NCBI GenBank assembly: GCA_046732465.1 | Contig: JBKPND010000058.1 | Location: 1-18,288 of the forward strand | From: DASUPK01 sp046732465 | GTDB lineage: Bacteria > Actinomycetota > Thermoleophilia > Solirubrobacterales > 70-9 | Direction: 5' to 3' | Length of the DNA stretch: 18,288 nt | Shown here: positions 6,386 through 13,751 of the stretch, piece after piece | How positions within the stretch are numbered: the stretch's first letter is position 1 | How the letters are laid out: each line of letters begins with the position of its first letter | The notes under the pieces: generated by a model | Database searches by the model: none | Seen by the model: only the letters and a program-made list of their open reading frames with translations | What the model was told of the DNA's origin: nothing | Translations under genes and position numbers: made by a program

Positions 6386-7079
6386 GCGTCACCCAGAGCT
6401 TTCGCTGCGAGAACGTCGCGTCGGTGCCCGCGCAGCCGCAGAACGCGTAGCGGAGCTCGTAGGTATGGCTGCCGGGCGTGGTCACGAAGAGGACCGGTGC
6501 GGCGGGCCCGGTGCTTCCGCAGTTGCCCGTGACCACGAGCGAGGCCGGGGTGCTCCAGGTGCCCGACAGCCCGTCGGTGGAAGTGAACAGCGCCGGGCCG
6601 GGCGTGCCGACGACCTGGTCGCAGACGTCGCTCTGCCCCGGCATCGAGGAGCCGTCCTGGAAGAGCGCGACCGCCCCCGCGTCGTCGTTGATGTGCGACT
6701 GGGCGGCGACCTCGATCAGACCGGTTCCCTGCGGGGCGTTGGCCGCCTGCGGGACGGTGACGGTCACAGACGGACCGCCGAGGGAGACGTAATCGGAGGT
6801 GCTGCTGGTGGCCGCCGCGTCGGCCACCTGGGCGAAGGCGGGAGCGGGAGCGCCGCCGGTCTGGGGGCGCTGGCGGGCGAGCTTGAGCGCGCGGTTCGCC
6901 CGCTTCTTCGCCTTGCGCGCGACGCCGAGGGCGTGATGGGCCTTTACCCGCGAGGCAGTCGCGATCCGGCTCACGTCGAGGAGCGGCTTCGACTGGCCGC
7001 CGTCCCCCGCCAGGGCGGGCACGGCGATGGCGATGATCGCCACCAGGGCGAGGCCAACGAGCATCCAACGTCGCTTCAT
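6375..7079 (-). CDS. Exported protein with basic helical spacer, unknown function
   Basis: The protein has 234 residues. The signal peptide is MKRRWMLVGLALVAIIAIAV with PALAGDG, and cleavage is likely after ALA (residue 24). Next comes a Lys/Arg/Ala-rich, probably helical stretch, LGVARKAKKRANRALKLARQ (about 51-70), then a Pro/Ala linker. A C-terminal domain of about 140 residues rich in Ser, Thr, Gly and Val looks like a beta-sandwich (SLGGPSVTVTVPQAANAPQG; SGTWSTPASLVVTGNC). Cys residues occur in VCDQ, GNCGS and FCGCAG. The layout of signal peptide, basic helix and beta domain ending near the C-terminus also occurs in the broken gene at 12532-13222. I know no function for it; a surface-attached trimeric or adhesive role is speculative. 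It is convergent with the preceding gene, with 4 bp between stops. Confidence 0.75.
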   Translation of the reverse strand: MKRRWMLVGLALVAIIAIAVPALAGDGGQSKPLLDVSRIATASRVKAHHALGVARKAKKRANRALKLARQRPQTGGAPAPAFAQVADAAATSSTSDYVSLGGPSVTVTVPQAANAPQGTGLIEVAAQSHINDDAGAVALFQDGSSMPGQSDVCDQVVGTPGPALFTSTDGLSGTWSTPASLVVTGNCGSTGPAAPVLFVTTPGSHTYELRYAFCGCAGTDATFSQRKLWVTPLS

Positions 7080-7170
7080 CCGGATCCATCCCCCTCGGGT
7101 CGATTGCCTCGCCGACGGTAAAACCGGACGCGGTCGGAAGCCGTCGTGTGGACGAAGGTTGGGGCCGCCG

Positions 7171-8049
7171 CTACTCGGAGGGCACGTCGGTCGGCATCTT
7201 CATCTGCCGGGCGGCGAGCTTTGAGAAGGTCCGGTCGGGCAGGGTGCCCTTGAGGCGGGCGCCGATCTTGGCGTCGGTGCCGACCAGATAGCGATGCTTG
7301 GGGTTGTCCGAGGCGATCGCCTTGTGGACGACCTCGGCCACCTTCTCCGGTGGGATACCGCGGCTGGCGGTCTCGTTGAGCACCTCGCCGAAGCGGGTGA
7401 TCTGGCGGCCGTAGAGGCGGCGAGCGTCCTCCGGCATCTCCTCGACCTGCTCGCGAACCTGCTCGCTCCCCTTCGCCCAGATCTGGGTGTCGATCGAGCC
7501 CGGCTCGACGACGACCACCTCGATCCCCCAGGGCCGCAGCTCGTGGCGCAGGGACTCCCCGAGCGCCTCGATCGCGAACTTCGAGGTGTTGTAGGGCGAC
7601 ATGAACGGGCTCGCGACCCGGCCGCCGATCGAGGCGATGAAGACGATCGTCCCCCTCCCCCTGCGGATCAGAGGGATGAAGGCCTGGGTGACGGCCACCT
7701 GCCCGATCAGGTTCACCTCGAGGGTGGAGCGCAGCTCATCGAGCGGCATGAACTCGATCGGCCCGCCCCCGCCGACGCCGGCGTTGTTGACGAGCCCCGC
7801 AACTCCCTGCTCTCCCACCGCCTCGGCGACCTCCTGCCTCGCCGACTCGATCTGGCCCGCATCGGTGACGTCGATCGTGAGCGGCGTGAGCCGGTCCGAG
7901 CCGTCCTTGGCGAGCTCCCTGGCGTCCTCCTCCTTGCGGACGCCGGCGAAGACGCGGTAGCCCTTCGCGTCGAGAAGCAGGGCGGTGGCGCGGCCGATGC
8001 CGGTCGAGGCACCGGTGACGACGACGGCGCCGCTTGCTTTGCCGGCCAT
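7171..8049 (-). CDS. Short-chain dehydrogenase/reductase (classical SDR)
   Basis: The protein has 292 residues. The NAD(P) binding motif TGASTGIG is at 12-19 and the following basic residue in GVRK (37-40) suggests NADPH. NNAG spans 88-91. The catalytic set is Ser140 (FIASIGG), Tyr153 and Lys157 (YNTSK). VEPGSIDT matches the post-catalytic PG motif. Similarity in style is to the 17-beta-hydroxysteroid/retinol dehydrogenase-like group of bacterial SDRs, but the substrate cannot be read from sequence. The gene is divergent from the UDP-GlcNAc 2-epimerase at 8113 with 63 bp between starts. No SD precedes the ATG; TAGGGT lies 6 nt upstream instead, so a leaderless transcript is likely. Confidence 0.9.
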   Translation of the reverse strand: MAGKASGAVVVTGASTGIGRATALLLDAKGYRVFAGVRKEEDARELAKDGSDRLTPLTIDVTDAGQIESARQEVAEAVGEQGVAGLVNNAGVGGGGPIEFMPLDELRSTLEVNLIGQVAVTQAFIPLIRRGRGTIVFIASIGGRVASPFMSPYNTSKFAIEALGESLRHELRPWGIEVVVVEPGSIDTQIWAKGSEQVREQVEEMPEDARRLYGRQITRFGEVLNETASRGIPPEKVAEVVHKAIASDNPKHRYLVGTDAKIGARLKGTLPDRTFSKLAARQMKMPTDVPSE

Positions 8050-8055
8050 GAGACG

Positions 8056-8061
8056 ACCCTA
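8056..8061 (-). promoter_or_regulatory. -10 hexamer of the SDR gene (leaderless type)
   Basis: On the minus strand TAGGGT ends exactly 6 nt before ATG 8049 and no SD is visible. I find no convincing -35. Confidence 0.45.
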
Positions 8062-8098
8062 CACCGGCGGGTGTCCGGCCCGCCAGCGCCGTCCCCGC

Positions 8099-8104
8099 TA
8101 GCTT
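8099..8104 (+). promoter_or_regulatory. -10 hexamer of the epimerase gene (leaderless type)
   Basis: TAGCTT lies 8 nt before GTG 8113 and there is no SD. The two divergent genes thus have back-to-back short promoters within 63 bp. Confidence 0.35.
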
Positions 8105-8112
8105 GCCGCGCT

Positions 8113-9213
8113 GTGACTGCCTCCGTACTCGCGGTCGTGGGGGCGCGACCGAACTTCGTCAAGGCGGCGCCCGTGATCGCGGCGCTGGAAGGCTCCGAGG
8201 GGACCTCGGTCCGTGTCCTGCACACAGGACAGCATTACGATCGGGCTCTCTCGGGCGGCTTCATCGAGCGGCTGGGGATGCGCGAGCCGGACGCGAACCT
8301 CGAGGTCGGCTCCGGCAGCCACGGCGAACAGACCGCCGGCGTGCTCACCGGCGTCGAGCAGGACCTGCTCGCCCACCCGGCCGACCTGGTCCTGGTGCCC
8401 GGTGACGTCAACTCGACGATGGGCGCCGCTCTCGCCGCGAGCAAGCTGCACGTGCCCGTCGCCCACATCGAGTCGGGGCTGCGGTCCGGCGACTGGGCGA
8501 TGCCGGAAGAAGTGAACCGGGTCGTCACCGACCGGGTCTCGGAGCTCCTGCTCTGCACCTCACAGGACGCGGTCGACAATCTCGCCGCCGAGGGGATCAG
8601 CGGCGACGGGGTGCAGCTCGTCGGCAACACGATGATCGACAGCCTCTACCGGCTGCTGGAGGGGGTGGACCGCCCGGCGCTGCTCGAGAGCAAGGGGCTC
8701 CAGGCTCGGGGCTTCGTCCTGGTCACACTCCACCGACCCGCGCTGGTCGACGACCCGGCGCTGCTCGGGCCGACGATGCAGGTGCTCGCCGGGATCGCCG
8801 AGTCCCTACCGGTGGTCTTCCCCGTCCACCCCAGGACCAGGGCGCGCCTCGACGCGACCACCCTCACGGGCCTGGGCGGGGTGACCCTTGCCGACCCGAT
8901 GGACTACACCGACTTCATCGGCCTGGAGTCCGAGGCCCGGTTGGTGATCACCGACTCGGGCGGGGTCCAGGAGGAGACGAGCGTACTCGGCGTCCCCTGC
9001 CTCACCTATCGCACCACCACCGAGCGGCCGATCACGATCGAGCTCGGCACCAACGAGCTGGTCGGCGTCGACCCCGGGGCCCTGCGGGAGGCCGCCGAGC
9101 GGGTGCTCGCCGCGGATCCGCCGGCCGATCCTCCGAAGATCCCGCTCTGGGACGGGCATGCCGGGCCGCGCGCGGCCGCAGCCGTCGAGGGATATCTCGC
9201 CCAAAACGGATAA
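8113..9213 (+). CDS. wecB: UDP-N-acetylglucosamine 2-epimerase (non-hydrolysing)
   Basis: The protein has 366 residues from GTG 8113. This start matches the family's N-terminus (VLAVVGARPNFVKAAPVIAA, in place of the usual VxGTRPE). The frame is open far upstream, but that DNA codes for the SDR on the other strand. The enzyme interconverts UDP-GlcNAc and UDP-ManNAc for cell-surface polysaccharide or teichoic-acid-like linkage units. Landmarks are HTGQHYD (37-43), VPGDVNSTM (95-103), HIESGLRSGDWAMPEEVNR (118-136), LVGNTMID, LHRPALVDD, PVHPRTR, TDSGGVQEE and RTTTERPITIELGTNELVG. The full set of active-site blocks is present, though the first motif and the HR(R)EN block (here HRPALVDD) deviate from consensus. 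No ManNAc dehydrogenase or glycosyltransferase adjoins it. A GC-rich hairpin follows at 9227-9252. Confidence 0.9.
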   Translation: MTASVLAVVGARPNFVKAAPVIAALEGSEGTSVRVLHTGQHYDRALSGGFIERLGMREPDANLEVGSGSHGEQTAGVLTGVEQDLLAHPADLVLVPGDVNSTMGAALAASKLHVPVAHIESGLRSGDWAMPEEVNRVVTDRVSELLLCTSQDAVDNLAAEGISGDGVQLVGNTMIDSLYRLLEGVDRPALLESKGLQARGFVLVTLHRPALVDDPALLGPTMQVLAGIAESLPVVFPVHPRTRARLDATTLTGLGGVTLADPMDYTDFIGLESEARLVITDSGGVQEETSVLGVPCLTYRTTTERPITIELGTNELVGVDPGALREAAERVLAADPPADPPKIPLWDGHAGPRAAAAVEGYLAQNG

Positions 9214-9226
9214 GCGGCAGGAGCGC

Positions 9227-9252
9227 GCCCCGGTTGAGCGAAAGGCCGGGGC
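9227..9252 (+). terminator. GC hairpin between epimerase and START-like gene
   Basis: GCCCCGG (9227-9233) pairs perfectly with CCGGGGC (9246-9252) around a 12-nt loop. The 3' arm ends at the base before ATG 9253. It may terminate the epimerase transcript or hide the next gene's start region. There is no T-tract. Confidence 0.4.
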
Positions 9253-9726
9253 ATGAAGAGCGCAAGCAGAACGCTGGTCAAGTCACCCCCCGAGCTCTGG
9301 GAGCTGCTCGACCAGCCCGACCGCATGCAGGGGCTGATGTGCGGCCTGCTCGGACGCGCGACCGAGGTGTCAGTCGAGGAGAGAGAGCCCGAGTCGCTGC
9401 TCCGCTGGGAGGCCTCCGATGACGGCGCCGATGCCTGGATCGAGGTCCAGCTCGCCGAAAAGGGCTGGGGCACGAACGTGAAGGTCAAGGCCGAGAACGG
9501 CGGCGAGACAACCAAGCTCGAGGGCTGGCTCGACGCCGTCCTCGAGGAGCTGGCGACCCCGCAGAAGCGCCCCTTCGAGGGCATGGGCGATGGGCCCCCA
9601 CCCGAGCCTCCCGTCGCGGAGACGCCCGAGCCGGAGTCGCCCGAGCCGGGGACGCCGGAGCCTGAGACGGACGATTCGCCGCCGCAGCCCGAACCGGGCA
9701 GAGTGCGCCGCTTCCTCGGCCTCTGA
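9253..9726 (+). CDS. Small START/SRPBCC-like protein with Pro-Glu repeat tail
   Basis: The protein has 157 residues. The first roughly 100 residues look like a compact SRPBCC (START-like) fold: TLVKSPPELWELLDQPDRMQ near the N-terminus, a central EREPESLLRWEA strand pair, then WIEVQLAEKGWGTNVKVKA and a C-terminal amphipathic helix EGWLDAVLEELATPQKRPF. The tail (about 108-150) is low complexity with TPEP/SPEP units (AETPEPESPEPGTPEPETDD) and closes with the basic-hydrophobic RVRRFLGL. The fold assignment rests on pattern resemblance only. No catalytic residues are evident, and ligand binding or stability control are possible roles. It lies 39 bp after the epimerase and 23 bp before the mutase, which appears to have its own promoter, so operon membership is uncertain. 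Confidence 0.65.
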   Translation: MKSASRTLVKSPPELWELLDQPDRMQGLMCGLLGRATEVSVEEREPESLLRWEASDDGADAWIEVQLAEKGWGTNVKVKAENGGETTKLEGWLDAVLEELATPQKRPFEGMGDGPPPEPPVAETPEPESPEPGTPEPETDDSPPQPEPGRVRRFLGL

Positions 9727-9737
9727 GCTCCGCCTCT

Positions 9738-9743
9738 TATCCT
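9738..9743 (+). promoter_or_regulatory. -10 hexamer of the mutase gene (leaderless type)
   Basis: TATCCT ends 6 nt before ATG 9750, there is no SD, and the preceding gene stops at 9726. This suggests separate, leaderless transcription of the mutase. No clear -35 hexamer is visible. Confidence 0.45.
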
Positions 9744-9749
9744 GTCCGC

Positions 9750-11465
9750 ATGGCCACCCGGCCAAAGGACGAGGCGAAGACCGAGGGGGCGAACGGCACG
9801 GCGTCGGACGGCGCGGCCGATGCCGAGCGGCAGCAGGCCGCCGTCGACGAGGACCTGGATCGCTACATCGCCCCGGTGGTCGGCCCCGAGGACGAGCGGC
9901 GGATCACCGATTCCGGGATCGAGATCAAGCGCCTCTACGAGGAGGGCGACGTCGCGCCCGGCCTCCAGGAGCGACTCGGCGAGCCCGGCGAGTACCCCTT
10001 CACCCGCGGCATCCACCCCGGCATGTACCGGGACCGGCTCTGGACGATGCGCCAGTACGCTGGCTTTGCCAGCCCGGAGGACACCAACGAGCGGTATCGC
10101 TACCTGACCGAGCACGGCTCGACCGGCCTCTCGATGGCCTTCGACCTACCCACCCAGCTCGGCCGCGACTCCGACGATCCGCTCTGCGCGGGCGAGGTCG
10201 GTCGCACCGGCGTCCCCATCGACACCGTCGAGGACATGCGGATCTGCTTCGACCAGATCGACCTCGGCGAGGTCTCCACCTCGATGACGATCAACGCCCC
10301 GGCGGCGATCCTGCTCCTGCTCTACGAGCTGGTCGGCGAGGAGCAGGGCGTGCCGTCGAAAGAGCTGCGGGGGACCGTGCAGAACGACGTGCTCAAGGAG
10401 TACGTCTCGCGCGGCAACTACATCTACCCGCCCGAGCCGACGATGCGGCTGACGACCGACATCTTCGCCTACTGCGACGAGAACGTCCCGAAGTGGAACA
10501 CGATCTCGATCTCCGGCTACCACATGCGCGAGAAGGGCTGCTCGGCGGTCCAGGAGGTCGCCTTCACGCTCTCGAACGCGATCGCCTACGTCCAGGCCGG
10601 GATCGACGCCGGGCTCGACGTGAACGCGTTCGGCAAGCGGCTGGCCTTCTTCTTCAACGGCCACAACAACGTCTTCCAGGAGATCGCCAAGTTCCGGGCC
10701 GTACGCCGGATGTGGGCCAAGATCATGCGCGAGCGGTTCGACGCCACCGACGAGAAGGCGCAGATGATCCGCTTCCACACCCAGACCGGCGGGGTCACGC
10801 TCCAGGCTCAGCAACCCGAGGTGAACATCATCCGGGTGGCGCTCCAGGGCTTCGCCGCGGTCGCCGGCGGCACCCAGTCACTTCACACCAACGGCTTCGA
10901 CGAGGCGCTCGCCCTGCCGACCGAACGCTCAGCCCGGATCGCGCTCCGCACGCAGCAGGTGCTCGCCCACGAGTCGGGCGTCGCCGACACCGTCGATCCC
11001 TTCGCCGGCTCCTACTTCATCGAGTCGCTCACCGACGAGATCGAGGAGCGCTCCTGGGAGCTGATGAAGAAGGTCGAGGATCTCGGCGGGTCGGTGAACG
11101 CGCTCGAGTTCATCCAGAAGGAGATCGAGGAGTCGGCGATCTCCTACCAGGAGCGCTACCGAACCGGCCAGGACATCATCGTCGGCGTCAACAAGTACGT
11201 GACCGACCAGGTCGACGACGTCGACATCCTCAAGGTCGACCCCGAGTCCGAGAGGCGCCAGCTCGAGCGGTTGAAGAAGTGGAAGGAGAACCGCGACCAG
11301 CCGGCGGTCGACTCCAAGCTCGAGGAGCTCCGCGAGGTCGCACGCGGGGACGGCAACCTGCTGCCCCCGATCAAGGAGGCGCTGCGCGCCGGCGGCTCGA
11401 TCGGCGAGGTCTGCAACGCGATGCGCGACGTCTTCGGCGAGTACCGCGGCGGCGCGTTTTTCTAA
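9750..11465 (+). CDS. Methylmalonyl-CoA mutase family protein, large (catalytic) chain
   Basis: The protein has 571 residues. It holds the TIM-barrel acyl-CoA mutase domain but ends at DVFGEYRGGAFF, without the cobalamin-binding DxHxxG domain, so a separate B12-binding chain encoded elsewhere is required. It probably isomerises methylmalonyl-CoA and succinyl-CoA. Key features are YPFTRG (82-87), Tyr93 in the GMYRDRLWTMRQYAGF block, GLSMAFDLPTQLGRDSDDP, Arg233 in PPEPTMRLTTDIFAY, and His258 in ISISGYHMRE. Tyr93, Arg233 and His258 align by eye with the Tyr89, Arg207 and His244 of Propionibacterium methylmalonyl-CoA mutase. That favours this substrate over isobutyryl- or 2-hydroxyisobutyryl-CoA, but a close mutase specificity cannot be excluded. 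The first roughly 45 residues are an acidic, Ala-rich extension. The carboxylase beta gene at 13860 would supply the preceding step. Confidence 0.9.
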   Translation: MATRPKDEAKTEGANGTASDGAADAERQQAAVDEDLDRYIAPVVGPEDERRITDSGIEIKRLYEEGDVAPGLQERLGEPGEYPFTRGIHPGMYRDRLWTMRQYAGFASPEDTNERYRYLTEHGSTGLSMAFDLPTQLGRDSDDPLCAGEVGRTGVPIDTVEDMRICFDQIDLGEVSTSMTINAPAAILLLLYELVGEEQGVPSKELRGTVQNDVLKEYVSRGNYIYPPEPTMRLTTDIFAYCDENVPKWNTISISGYHMREKGCSAVQEVAFTLSNAIAYVQAGIDAGLDVNAFGKRLAFFFNGHNNVFQEIAKFRAVRRMWAKIMRERFDATDEKAQMIRFHTQTGGVTLQAQQPEVNIIRVALQGFAAVAGGTQSLHTNGFDEALALPTERSARIALRTQQVLAHESGVADTVDPFAGSYFIESLTDEIEERSWELMKKVEDLGGSVNALEFIQKEIEESAISYQERYRTGQDIIVGVNKYVTDQVDDVDILKVDPESERRQLERLKKWKENRDQPAVDSKLEELREVARGDGNLLPPIKEALRAGGSIGEVCNAMRDVFGEYRGGAFF

Positions 11466-11490
11466 TGGCCGCCCGGGTACCGGGCCGTCC

Positions 11491-12459
11491 ATGACCATCC
11501 TCGACGACCACCTCAGCGAAGACCGACTGCGGCTGGTCGACGTCGGGGCCCGGGGAGGCATCGCCTCGCGGTGGGAGCGATTCACGAGCGTGCTGGACGT
11601 GACGGCCTTCGAGCCGGAGCGGGATGAGTGCGACCGGCTGAATCGCGAGGCCGATTCGCTCCCCTATCCGATCCGATACCTGCCCGCCGCGCTGGGGCGG
11701 GAATCTGCCGAGGCAGTCCCCCTTCACATCACGAACTGGCCGGTCGCCTCCAGCATCTACAAGCCGAACCAGGACTTCCTTCGCTCGTTCCCGGAGGCGG
11801 CGAAGCTCTTTGCCGTCCGAAGCGCCGAGACGGTCTCTGTCACGACGCTCGACGAGGTGGCGCGGCGAGAGGGCGTCACGGCCGACTGTCTCAAGATCGA
11901 CGTTGAGGGCGCGGCCCTGGACGTCCTCGTCGGCGCCGAATCGACGCTCGGCGGCACGCTGATCCTCGAGGTGGAGGCGGAGCTCAACCCGCTGTTCGAG
12001 GGCGAGCCCCTGTTCCCGGAGATCGACTCGCACCTACGCGAGCGCGGCTGGGCGCTGCTCGGGCTTCGGAGGACCAGCTGGAGGCGCGGGACTCGGCGGA
12101 TTTCGGATGCCAGCGGCCTCGGTGGCCAAATCGTTGCTGTGGACGCCCTCTACTGGAACGACCCGCTCATCCGCCAGGGCCTCTCCCTCGCGCGTGAGCT
12201 GAAGCTGCTCGTCTGCCTCGCCGCTTACCTGCAGATGGATGCAGTGCTCGCCCGCCTCGACGAATCCGCACTCCTCGCCTCCGAGCTATCGCCCGCCGAG
12301 ATCACGGAGCTTCGACTCCTGCTGGTTCCCGTGCGAGGAGGGCTCCGGCGCCTCACGGGCCGGCTCTTCGCCCGCTACGGGTCGGCGGAGCGGCGCGCAT
12401 TCGCCGACCGCCTGCAGCGGGGGGACGCCACGGTCTGGGAGGACCCCCACTTCTTCTGA
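11491..12459 (+). CDS. FkbM-family SAM-dependent methyltransferase
   Basis: The protein has 322 residues from ATG 11491, 25 bp after the mutase stop. The SAM site is RLVDVGARGGIASRW (residues 14-28), with the acidic FEPERDE near 41-47. FkbM markers are TVSVTTLDEVARREGV (about 114-129) and DCLKIDVEGAALDVLVGAES (131-150), then LILEVEAE. Residues beyond about 205 form a Leu/Arg-rich helical C-terminal part without a known motif, so the protein is longer than a bare FkbM domain of about 200 residues. FkbM enzymes O-methylate sugars, glycolipids or polyketides; the UXS and UDP-GlcNAc epimerase genes nearby favour a glycan. A small GCCCGG/CCGGGC hairpin (11471-11485) lies in the gap. The adjacent mutase is functionally unrelated, so read-through is probably incidental. 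Confidence 0.85.
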   Translation: MTILDDHLSEDRLRLVDVGARGGIASRWERFTSVLDVTAFEPERDECDRLNREADSLPYPIRYLPAALGRESAEAVPLHITNWPVASSIYKPNQDFLRSFPEAAKLFAVRSAETVSVTTLDEVARREGVTADCLKIDVEGAALDVLVGAESTLGGTLILEVEAELNPLFEGEPLFPEIDSHLRERGWALLGLRRTSWRRGTRRISDASGLGGQIVAVDALYWNDPLIRQGLSLARELKLLVCLAAYLQMDAVLARLDESALLASELSPAEITELRLLLVPVRGGLRRLTGRLFARYGSAERRAFADRLQRGDATVWEDPHFF

Positions 12460-12483
12460 CACCCACTTCTCGACTGAAGCGAA

Positions 12484-12511
12484 AGGGGGGCGACGCCGAA
12501 GCGCCGCCCCT
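12484..12511. terminator. Stem-loop between convergent genes, candidate bidirectional terminator
   Basis: A GC-rich hairpin, AGGGG-GCGaCGC with loop CGAA and GCGcCGCCCCT, sits between the FkbM stop (12459) and the stop of the facing broken gene (12532). It has one mismatch and one bulged G. There is no T-tract, which is common in high-GC actinobacteria. Confidence 0.55.
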
Positions 12512-12531
12512 CCATCACTCGATTCAGATCC

Positions 12532-13222
12532 CTAGCCCGGCAGGCAGGTGGCCCAGGGAAACAGGCTCGCGGTAGATCCGCTCGTGTTCCGGCCGGTGAC
12601 GACCCAGTTCGACCACTGGCCCACGCCATTCGGAGCGTTCTCCGTGACCGTCAGGCCGGGCGCGCTGCTCGTCCAGGCGTAGCCTCCGGCGATCAGGGCG
12701 GCTCCGGTCCCGCAGTTGACCGCGGCGCTGCCCTTCGCGTTGTTAGCGATCTCCACTCCGGTGCCCACGACCGAGTACAGGTTCTACAGCTCGTTATCGC
12801 CGACGCTGCCGGGGCCGAGCTCATTGGCGGTGACGGTCTCCGGCGTGATCTCGGACGAGCCGAGCAGGCTGTCGTCGATTACGTGCCCGCCGTTGAGCGA
12901 GTCTGCTGCGATCTTTCGGCCCGGTCACCGTGCCCAGGCCGATCGTCGGGTAGGTCCCGGCCAGGTCCCCACCGGCGGGCCCGATCGGCGCTGCCGTGGT
13001 GTTGGTCGTGTTGTTGGTCGTCGTGTTACCGGTCTGCCGGCCCTCCAGCGCCGCCACCCGCTTCTTCAGGCTCTTCACTTGCTTGACGAGGCTGGCGCTC
13101 TTCGTGGCCACCGGTCCGCTCGCCCCATTCGCCCACGCGATCGGCATCACGACCAGCACTGCGACGGTCGCGGCAGCCATGGCGAAGCTCAGACGAGATG
13201 TGGTGCTCTTTCGATCGTTCAT
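12532..13222 (-). pseudogene. Broken secreted-protein gene: one frameshift and one in-frame stop
   Basis: The gene starts at ATG 13222 with SD GGGGAG, a signal peptide (SFAMAAATVAVLVVMPIAWA), a coiled stretch (SLVKQVKSLKKRVAALEGRQ) and a Thr/Asn linker, then DLAGTYPTIGLGTVTGPK. Near 12911-12920 (GGGCCGAAAG read on the minus strand) the frame breaks. One extra base restores sense in the next frame: IAADSLNGGHVIDDSLLGSS, EITPETVTANELGPGSVGDN, EL. Then TAG (12786-12784) interrupts, and the same frame continues NLYSVVGTGVEIANNAKGSA to WATCLPG and the true stop at 12532. The IxDxSL/SEI-like repeats and the C-terminal beta domain ending in CLPG match a recurrent secreted architecture of this kind of organism, from memory. 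Unbroken, it would be about 230 residues. Without the repair, only a 133-residue product with an altered end is made. Two independent lesions argue for real decay over a single sequencing error. Confidence 0.75.
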
Positions 13223-13354
13223 TGGTTTCTCCCCTCATGCGGAGTTGATTGCTTGCGGGGCGAGAACCCTGGCTTTGCGGCGCCCCCGACACCACCGCTG
13301 AACTGCCGTATTTCGCCCGAGCGTTGCCCTAACGCGAGTACGGCGGCCGCGTCG

Positions 13355-13738
13355 CTAGCGCTCGTTGGGGAGGCGCCACTGCGCCCGCTGCTCGGGCGCC
13401 TCGAAGGGCTCGGCGTAATAGCGCGTCTCGCGCTTGATCTTGCCGTCCGCGAACTCGAGGATCAGGCAGACGCTGAAGCTCCCGCCGCGCTCCTCGCCGT
13501 AGTCCGACTCCAGCTCTGCCACCCAGACGTCTTCCTGGCCGGCGAGCCGCTTCAGGTTCATGGCGGGAGGGCCGCCGGGGAAGTTCCGCTGCACCTCCCG
13601 CATCCCGTCGCGGTCGAAACGCTCTCGGGATTGCGGGATGTCGATCCGGCAGTCCGGATGCCTGAGCTCGTACTCCCGCTCCGGATCTGGGTCGGCCGTG
13701 ATCTCGCCGATCAGTGCGCGGACTTCCTCCTCGGTCAC
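13355..13738 (-). CDS. NTF2/SnoaL-like small protein
   Basis: The protein has 127 residues from GTG 13738. The frame is open a little further upstream, but that part is Arg/Pro-rich and overlaps a Lys-rich orphan tail. A TAGGCT hexamer 7 nt before this GTG supports the choice. The sequence has an N-terminal helix (TEEEVRALIGEITAD), a segment PDCRIDIPQSRERFDRDGMR typical of the cone-shaped NTF2 fold with a buried pocket, and strands at DVWVAELESDYG, GSFSVCLILEFADGKIKRET and RYYAEPFEAPEQRAQW. Ending on a strand with RxYxEPFxAPxxR is characteristic of SnoaL-like ester cyclase/isomerase relatives. It probably binds or transforms a small hydrophobic molecule. Its partner and substrate are unknown. 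It is followed 132 bp later on the same strand by the broken secreted-protein gene. Confidence 0.8.
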   Translation of the reverse strand: MTEEEVRALIGEITADPDPEREYELRHPDCRIDIPQSRERFDRDGMREVQRNFPGGPPAMNLKRLAGQEDVWVAELESDYGEERGGSFSVCLILEFADGKIKRETRYYAEPFEAPEQRAQWRLPNER

Positions 13739-13745
13739 GCGCCGC

Positions 13746-13751
13746 AGCCTA
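13746..13751 (-). promoter_or_regulatory. -10 hexamer of the NTF2/SnoaL-like gene (leaderless type)
   Basis: On the minus strand TAGGCT ends 7 nt before GTG 13738 and no SD is present. Confidence 0.4.

Noticed and set aside
7294..8112. In-frame N-terminal extension of the UDP-GlcNAc 2-epimerase by 273 residues
   Set aside because: The extra residues are the antisense of the well-supported SDR gene, and the family's N-terminal motif begins right after GTG 8113.
9590..11494. Plus-strand 634-codon Arg/Pro-rich frame overlapping the mutase
   Set aside because: It is a frame-shifted reading of the mutase gene with extreme Arg content and no recognisable domain.
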